A stretch of DNA of 64,000 nt from Epinephelus fuscoguttatus (taxonomy: Eukaryota > Chordata > Actinopteri > Perciformes > Serranidae), in assembly GCF_011397635.1 (NCBI RefSeq), contig NC_064769.1, positions 17,439,207 to 17,503,206 on the forward strand, written 5' to 3'. Made by a program: the position numbers and the translations under genes. Shown here one piece after another: positions 57,946 to 64,000 of the stretch. The stretch's first letter is position 1; every line of letters starts with the position of its first letter. The notes under the pieces were generated by a model, which searched no databases, had not been told where the DNA came from, and saw only the letters and a program-made list of their open reading frames with translations.

Positions 57946-58389
57946 ATAGTTTCTCAGTATTTCTGGCTTTACTGACTAAGAGTTTGAAAAAGAAGCTGCC
58001 TGCCTGGTCATCCAAACAGTGGAAACAATGTTGGTGCGACCGCAGCGCTCCCCCCACCCACCCATTAAAATCTTCTCCTTCCAATCCTTTAACTCGAACT
58101 GCAACAATCATGAGGATTGATTCTCTTTTCTGGCTTGGTGCTCAGCTGCAGTTTTCGTATTAGTTGAAGCTCCCCAGTCACTGGGCATCATCTCACCTCC
58201 TTTTCGCCCCACATTTTTAAGTTGCTTCCTACTTTCATCTCCATTTTCCTCCCCATGTCTCTCACTTTTCCTCCACATCCCTCCATCTCTGCCAGTACTG
58301 CTGACTCGTCTCTCCCGGGATTGTGCCTGCTTTGATTTTGGAGCTCAGAAACCATAGCTAAAACAAACACACGTCCTTGGCCACCTCTA

Positions 58390-58410
58390 CACACACACAC
58401 ACACACACAC
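58390..58410. repeat. (AC)n microsatellite
   Basis: About 10 AC units. Confidence 0.9.
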
Positions 58411-58555
58411 ATACACCTGGAAACGCTAGCATTGATTACTCCTGTCTGCCAGCGACAGGAGTTATGTGAGTGTGTGTGGGTGTGTGAAACGAAGAAGGTG
58501 AAGGAGGCAAACTTTGACTACTTATGTCTCAACTTTGAATTACTTTTCCTTCTCG

Positions 58556-58558
<3 letters not shown>

Positions 58559-58599
<41 letters not shown>
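58559..58599. repeat. (CA)n microsatellite
   Basis: About 20 CA units. A (TG)n array follows at 58667-58701, in inverted sense. Confidence 0.95.
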
Positions 58600-58600
<1 letters not shown>

Positions 58601-58666
58601 CCTCTCTCGCTCTGGTTCTGATTTACCAGTAGTATGTCACCCTTCACCAGCACCCCCCCTCCGTGT

Positions 58667-58701
58667 ATGTGTGTGTGTGTGTATGTGTGTGTGTGTGTGT
58701 G
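58667..58701. repeat. (TG)n microsatellite
   Basis: About 17 TG units with one TA interruption. Confidence 0.95.
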
Positions 58702-59204
58702 TTGGGAAGGCTGCAGAGCTGCATAAAGGGCTCTTTATTCGAGTCGGACAGGGAGAGGAAATCAGCTTTAGAAGTAAAAACAGAGGGAGCAAGAGAGAGA
58801 TGGAGACCACAGGGCTGCACATCTGGAGTTATTACAAGGCTTCCTCCTGCCTGCCAAGAAAACGCCGACATTCCTGCCCTCACTACAAAGACCATGGAGC
58901 CTCTGCTCTCACTCCTACACACACATCCATCACTCAGAAACCACACATACACTCACATGTACCATAAGTAGAGATGTGCACATACAATAAGTGGATGGGA
59001 TAAACACGCAGGCGCTTTACCAAACACGTATATGCCTCCACGTGAGCGCACAAAAGCAGACGTCCTTCAATCTGCCCACATACGCTTCCACTAAAGCACT
59101 CCCTCCCTCAGCAGCAAATCCTTCACTCCCTTTCCAAACTTTACAACGCACACGCCAAATGAGTGCGTCTCACTTCCTGTTCACCTTTGACCTTCCACTT
59201 TCTC

Positions 59205-59380
59205 CCCAAAAGCCAGAGAAGAAAGACAGAAAAAGAGGGGGGCAAAAAAAAAGCCAGACAGAGGGAGGGGAGAGAGGAGAGGAAAAATGGGGGGCCGACG
59301 AGCTCCTCCTCCTTCTCTCTCTCCATATCTCCTCTCTCTCTCCTTCCTTTTTCTCCTTCTGTCTCTCGAAGGGGAAACTT
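59205..59380. repeat. polypurine tract followed by polypyrimidine tract
   Basis: 59210-59290 is almost all purine (GA/AG-rich) and 59300-59370 almost all pyrimidine (CTCTCT-rich), giving an imperfect inverted low-complexity block. Several overlapping open frames here are composition artefacts. Confidence 0.7.
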
Positions 59381-60639
59381 GATGGCCAGTCCTTTGCCAC
59401 GTCGAGCCTCCAGCCGGTCCACCTTGCTTGCTACCAGAGCGCCTTTTTTGCTCCGGGAAGCCTTTGGTAGACAAATCCAAAAGACGCAGAAGTCGCATTA
59501 GATCGCCATCAGCCTCTTTTCACCTCAGTGGTGCGGCAGCGTTGATTCCCAAGGACATCGGGAGATGAATCGGGGCTAACAAGTCAGGAAGGAGACAAAA
59601 CACAAATGAGCCAAGAAGAACAGACATCACTCAAGATAGCGAGACGCGCAGAAGAGAGAGGAGATTGTCAAATCGCAGGTATAACCTCGTTCTGTTTGGC
59701 GTTTGTCAAGAAGACAAAAGGTAACATATTCCACTGCTTTGAGAGGTGGTGGGTCAGACTTAGATCTCAACTGACCACAACTATTCACTGCTAGGTTTCC
59801 AACCAAGAAAGTTTGAGAACACTTGAAGAGCAAAGCTGGCTTTTGGGAGTTTCATTTTTTTTTAACTGATAGCTTAATCTCAACAGTTTTTTAAACTGTT
59901 TAACGTCTTGTGAAATATCCTGGGTTTTATTTACTTTGTTTTGGCCTGGGGGTCAACGAGGACAAACCAAGTTCAGGTTGTACAAATTTGTGGTAAATGG
60001 GGTATGACCTCTTTGTGTGCGTTTATACATTTGCACTCTCTGTATGTTGCCTGCTTTGATTCATTTTCAGCAATGCAAAACACATGGCACTTGGGGGTTT
60101 TTTTGCAACAAAATATTTGCAGATTGAAGAAAATGAATGAATAATTGAAAACTTGACCAAAAATATCCTAAATAATACACAGAATACAGTGAATAACCAT
60201 CAGATTTATTCAATTTTTTTTTAAGCTTCAATGTGTCTTGAGTTGTTGGCAAAAATGCATTTCTGCGTCTGGTGTCTCTCCTCCAGAGCTGCGTCTGGAA
60301 TGCTGCTGCTCACAGCGGGAAACAGGAGGGAATGTCGTTGAATCTGCCAATCAGTGGCTATCACCTCTGTCTAACCTCTCCTCCTCCTCCACCACCTCCT
60401 CCTCCTCCTACTCCTTCACCTCCCTGCCGGGCCCCTTCATCCATCCCTCACATGCTGTTTCTCCTTTAGCCGCACAATCAGCCTCATCAGCACTTTGTAG
60501 CACACCGACTATGAGAGCAGAAGGAGCCGGAAGATACTGGAGTCACAGTGAGTATAGTTGTCAGAGTGTGTGTGAAACAGCATCTTCATTCTGCTTGGCA
60601 TGAGTAAAACCTTCTCCACAGCAGCATCCTCCAGTTGCC

Positions 60640-60722
60640 CAGCCCGCCTGCCCAGTGTTCAGACTACCTGTTCAGGAAGTAGTGGTTGTACAGTAGTCTG
60701 CACATTGGTTAGGCTGGCCGGG
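60640..60722 (+). ncRNA. mir199: microRNA mir-199 precursor hairpin, antisense to dnm1
   Basis: The 5p arm occupies 60651-60673, beginning CCCAGTGTTCAGACTACC, and the 3p arm 60690-60711, beginning ACAGTAGTCTGCACATTG. Both match vertebrate miR-199 as I know it, over their full length. The arms pair across a 16-base loop, and the lower stem continues with GCC/GGC pairs. miR-199 genes in vertebrates lie in introns of dynamin genes on the opposite strand; here dnm1 is on minus and the hairpin on plus, an exact fit. The 5p arm is the C-containing 199a-type sequence. The paralogue number is left open. Precursor ends are approximate. Confidence 0.97.
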
Positions 60723-61103
60723 GAAGCACGGGACGACTCGCAGTGGCCGAAATAGGGACAAGAAAGGGAGCAAGAGTGCTCCAGAGGGCATCCAGCAGGC
60801 ACAAGCACATTAGGCTGTGGGAACACACAGCACCACCCTAAGTCCATCTGGACAAGCCCGGGCACAACCCTAAATAAAGCACCCAAAGGCTCCACCACAG
60901 AGGTCTGGCACTCGCTTATTCTGGATTTATGAGTGACGGATACATGAGTCCCGATTTTTTTTTTTCCAACGGTTTGAGACATAGTTGTTTGTCTTGCTTT
61001 ATATATATTTATAAACCTATATATTTGTATTGTTTGATTTGTCATTGAACCAAGAGTGAAATCTGATGAAGATGAAACTGTAAAAATAGTTTAAAACAGT
61101 TGA

Positions 61104-61109
61104 AATAAA
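61104..61109 (+). terminator. candidate poly(A) signal of the mir-199 primary transcript
   Basis: AATAAA on plus lies about 390 bases after the hairpin, followed by a T/GT-rich stretch (ATTTGACATTGTTTCTC). It could end a dnm1os-like pri-miRNA. Confidence 0.45.
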
Positions 61110-61957
61110 GATGACTGGATATCTATTTGACATTGTTTCTCTTTTTCTTTCCTCAAACAAATTACACAGTCACAGAAATTAAACAAATAGTATCCCCAAC
61201 ATTTTTAATGTCATATTGGCCAACTGAATCTCATTCATATAAATAAAAGTGATGGTTGCATGACATTCCCAGCATGTTGTTTATTTTTCTACAAAACCAA
61301 AAGATCAAGCTGAAAACTAAAACCCCCCAAAAATTCAACCACACAGAAGAAATGAACACTTACCCAAAAAGATAACTAAAACACACAGTAACCCCCCTGC
61401 ATCTCACTGCGCTCCTGACCAAAATGTACAATTACGTCTCTGCCTTCCCTGCACCAACTTTACCTCAAATGACCATGTAATGTCCAGAGAGGCAGGAAGC
61501 CACCGTACAAAAATGCTGAAAGAGAAGCCACTCTGTCATTGTCTGTTCGCCATTTTTACGAGTCTTTGTATAGCCCTCCTAAAAAAAGACAAAAAAAACT
61601 GTTTGCGGCTTTAGTGTTTGTAGGTGACGTCATGTGAAGCGCTACAAGTTTAGCTAAGACCCCCTGCCTTGTTTTCCATTATGTTTTGTTTTCTAGCTCT
61701 TCACCGGGGCCGCAGTTTGTCTTCCAGCCCGCCTGTCTTTGATAAAGCAAACCCACAGCGTACCATTTTGAACTCCCTCTCCCTCTCAAATACACAAAAG
61801 CAAAGTAGAGGGCAGGAACGTTCACACGGTGTCCCATCACAGAGCATCGTCTGCAGGAATGAAAACCGCAAACCAACCTGTTTCCATTTAGAGCCCTGCC
61901 ACCATGTCGCAGCCTCAGGAACATGCACACACATCGGTCCACGCACATACACATAGG

Positions 61958-61963
<6 letters not shown>

Positions 61964-62019
<56 letters not shown>
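61964..62019. repeat. (AC)n microsatellite
   Basis: About 27 AC units, preceded by GCGCGCG. Confidence 0.95.
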
Positions 62020-62020
<1 letters not shown>

Positions 62021-62155
62021 TATGGCAGACATGTTTCTGGTGAATGCGTTGAAAGCAGCAGTCTGCTGTTTCCCCCCAGGATGTTTACAGCCGGGATCAC
62101 CAGGCGGGTCTGGCTTTCTGGCAGCTTTACAGCAGGAGCAGGGAAACCCGGGCAG

Positions 62156-62156
<1 letters not shown>

Positions 62157-62221
<65 letters not shown>
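62157..62221. repeat. (AC)n microsatellite
   Basis: About 32 AC units. Confidence 0.95.
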
Positions 62222-62223
<2 letters not shown>

Positions 62224-62560
62224 CCAAAAGGGGCACCCAGTGAAAATACAGCCGCTGAAAGGACAGCTAGGTAATATCTAGAACTTGTCTATATGTGTGT
62301 GTGTGTCTGTGTGACAGGTAAAAATGTCTCAGTGTATGCATTTGATTATAAGAATATATGAATATCACATGTGCCGGCAGTCTATAAGATCACAGTCGTG
62401 TGGGTTTTTTTTACTGTACATTTTTGTTTTCTTTTCAACCATTTTTTCTCCATTCACATCTCCCTCCCTCTCTTTCTGCTTTGGGAAGCCATAAGCTACA
62501 GAGGAGCCTGATTCAAAGAATTGGCATGTCCTGTGGTAATACAGACCAGAGGGTTTCTAG

Positions 62561-62595
<35 letters not shown>
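62561..62595. repeat. (CA)n microsatellite
   Basis: About 17 CA units. Confidence 0.95.
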
Positions 62596-62598
<3 letters not shown>

Positions 62599-63082
62599 GC
62601 ACACACATGCACACTAACCAAAACATCCTGGCACCACTAGTTGGGTTGAAAGTTATTATTAGTGTCTGGGGGTGGTGTGTGCATGTGTGTTTCTCTGAAT
62701 GTGTGTGTGTAACCAGGCTGCGGCAAGGGTTTTCCCCATGACGAGAGGCAGTCAATAAAACGGTGCTGCGCTGTTTTGCAAGTTGGTGTCAAGAAATTAA
62801 TGTGTCTGTATGTAAATGCACGAAAAGATGCAAAAAAAAAAGACATTTCTTTCTCTCTGCAGGGAGTGATACCTGTTTTTTATTTTAAACATAAAACAGT
62901 TTCCAACTTTGTATCAACTGTGTGTATTTTGGCAAGTATCCACCCAGGTGCACATGTGAGTATAAGCCCTCATGAGTGCTCTAACCTCTAGTGTGCGTGT
63001 GCTCGTGTGACTGGACTATATAAAAATGTTCAGCTTGGATAGAAAACAAAATGGAAAGTTTCTCTTTTTTCTTTCTTTTTTA

Positions 63083-63104
63083 AAAAAAAAAAAAAAAAAA
63101 AAAA
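63083..63104. repeat. poly(A) run
   Basis: About 22 A, preceded by a T-rich stretch. Confidence 0.9.
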
Positions 63105-63652
63105 AGTCATTTGCAGTACCCTTCAGCCTCTCCGCTGAGCTTTAACACCGGCACCATGTGTTGGTTTTGGGTCTCCCAGCACCCTCGCTGTACCATGTTC
63201 AAATAAATATACAGTACAATAGGCGAGGAAAAGAAGGAGGGTGGGGACAGGGGAGAAGGAGAGGGTGACAAGGAAAGAGTGAGGCAGAAAGAGAATGGAG
63301 AGATGGAATGATGAGAGGGGAGGATGAAGAAGAGTTTCCTCTGGTTTGGGGATAAACCTTTGAGGATGTGTAAGGGAGCAATGGGAAATGAGGGCAGGAA
63401 AAAGGTATAAAGGGAGGATATAGAGGCAAAATGTCCACCCAAGCCCTTTCTCCTCTTTCTCCTCCTCCCTCCTTCCTCCTCTGAGCCCCCACCCCCACAT
63501 CTCCTCCCCACTTTCTCTCCCTTCACATGGTCCTTGTTACTCCTGCTGCTAACCAGCTAACAAGAGACACTCCTGCCTCCTCCCCTCTCCTCCCCGACAA
63601 TCCAGTCTCTTACTCCGTGCCCCTTCTTTGAAATGAAGTAAGTTTATTAGAA

Positions 63653-63653
<1 letters not shown>

Positions 63654-63680
<27 letters not shown>
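63654..63680. repeat. (TG)n microsatellite
   Basis: About 13 TG units. Confidence 0.95.
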
Positions 63681-63683
<3 letters not shown>

Positions 63684-64000
63684 TGGGAACAGGGCAGGGC
63701 AGGGGGCTCTGGTATGCACATGTGTGTGCCAGCTTCGGTGTCTAACATGCTGGGGGGTCTTGACTCTTTGTAAAGGGCCTTCTCAATGCTACACAAACAC
63801 ACACACACACACTTATGTCAGTGAGCAGAGCGGCTGTGGCTAAGTCCTGGAGACAGCGAGACTGTGGCTAACTCCTAATAGTTCTGCAAAGCATCATGGG
63901 ACACCGCTCTGACCAGTCGACCCAGTAACAAAGCATGCTGGGTCATACTGTCTCAGTGTGCAGAGGACCAGCAGTCTATTTGGCCAGCGGGAGGAGCTGG

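Noticed and set aside
58991..59470. 159-codon open frame on plus
   Set aside because: Low-complexity purine/pyrimidine composition, no recognisable domain, and several overlapping frames equally long on both strands.
60238..60603. 121-codon open frame just upstream of mir-199
   Set aside because: Ser/Thr-rich from a CTC-type repeat, no domain, and located in the probable pri-miRNA. More likely non-coding.
60792..60802. CAGCAGGCACA, resembling the start of miR-214, about 80 bases after mir-199
   Set aside because: Only 11 bases match, the following bases diverge, no hairpin partner is visible, and miR-214 normally lies several kilobases from its miR-199 partner at the dnm3 locus.
61679..62281. 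Several 100-185 codon frames on both strands
   Set aside because: They are mostly poly-(Cys-Val) or poly-(Thr-His) from (AC/TG)n arrays.
63107..63526. 139-codon frame on minus, considered as a missing dynamin exon
   Set aside because: No dynamin motif appears in any frame. It is Ser/Pro/Phe-rich low-complexity sequence.

Overview
The window is nuclear DNA of a ray-finned fish, most likely a percomorph teleost. It shows vertebrate multi-exon genes with GT-AG introns, AATAAA poly(A) signals, dense (AC/TG)n microsatellites and many short inverted-repeat transposons of types common in teleosts. Nothing bacterial, viral or organellar was seen. The species cannot be named from the sequence.

Layout. 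(1) 43-3327, plus strand: the 3' five coding exons of rabepk (Rab9 effector, kelch repeats); the 5' part lies off the window. (2) 4120-6854, minus: complete hspa5 (BiP/GRP78), 8 coding exons, 654 residues ending KDEL. Its promoter at about 7600-7775 has a TATA box, one exact ERSE, one CCAACG-type ERSE and a CRE-like site. The two genes converge tail to tail. (3) 7.8-12.0 kb: intergenic DNA with transposon remnants. (4) 12105-28884, plus: complete golga2 (GM130), modelled as 28 exons and 1106 residues, with a histidine-rich segment that I do not recall in mammalian GM130. (5) 28.9-37.3 kb: UTR and intergenic DNA with nested miniature transposons. (6) 37599-43965, minus: the 3' end of dnm1 (dynamin 1), from part of the PH domain through GED and PRD. 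It has a 15-nt microexon and two mutually exclusive C-terminal exons. (7) 43966-64000: one very large dnm1 intron running off the window. On the opposite (plus) strand it holds the mir-199 hairpin, the arrangement known for vertebrate dynamin genes. It also holds an intronless 414-codon ORF with a C-terminal TOG/HEAT-like domain and three tandem copies of an unusual N-terminal motif.

The rabepk-hspa5 pair and the golga2-dnm1 tail-to-tail pair are both neighbours in the human 9q33-q34 region, so the gene identities and the synteny support each other. The genes share secretory and membrane-traffic themes (ER chaperone, Golgi tether, endosome-to-Golgi effector, vesicle scission), but nothing suggests they are co-regulated. 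No complete, clearly undescribed system was recognised. The strongest leads are the TOG-like nested gene with its novel repeat, the GM130 histidine-rich insert, the dual dnm1 C-termini, and a dispersed repeat that carries its own minisatellite and occurs twice here.
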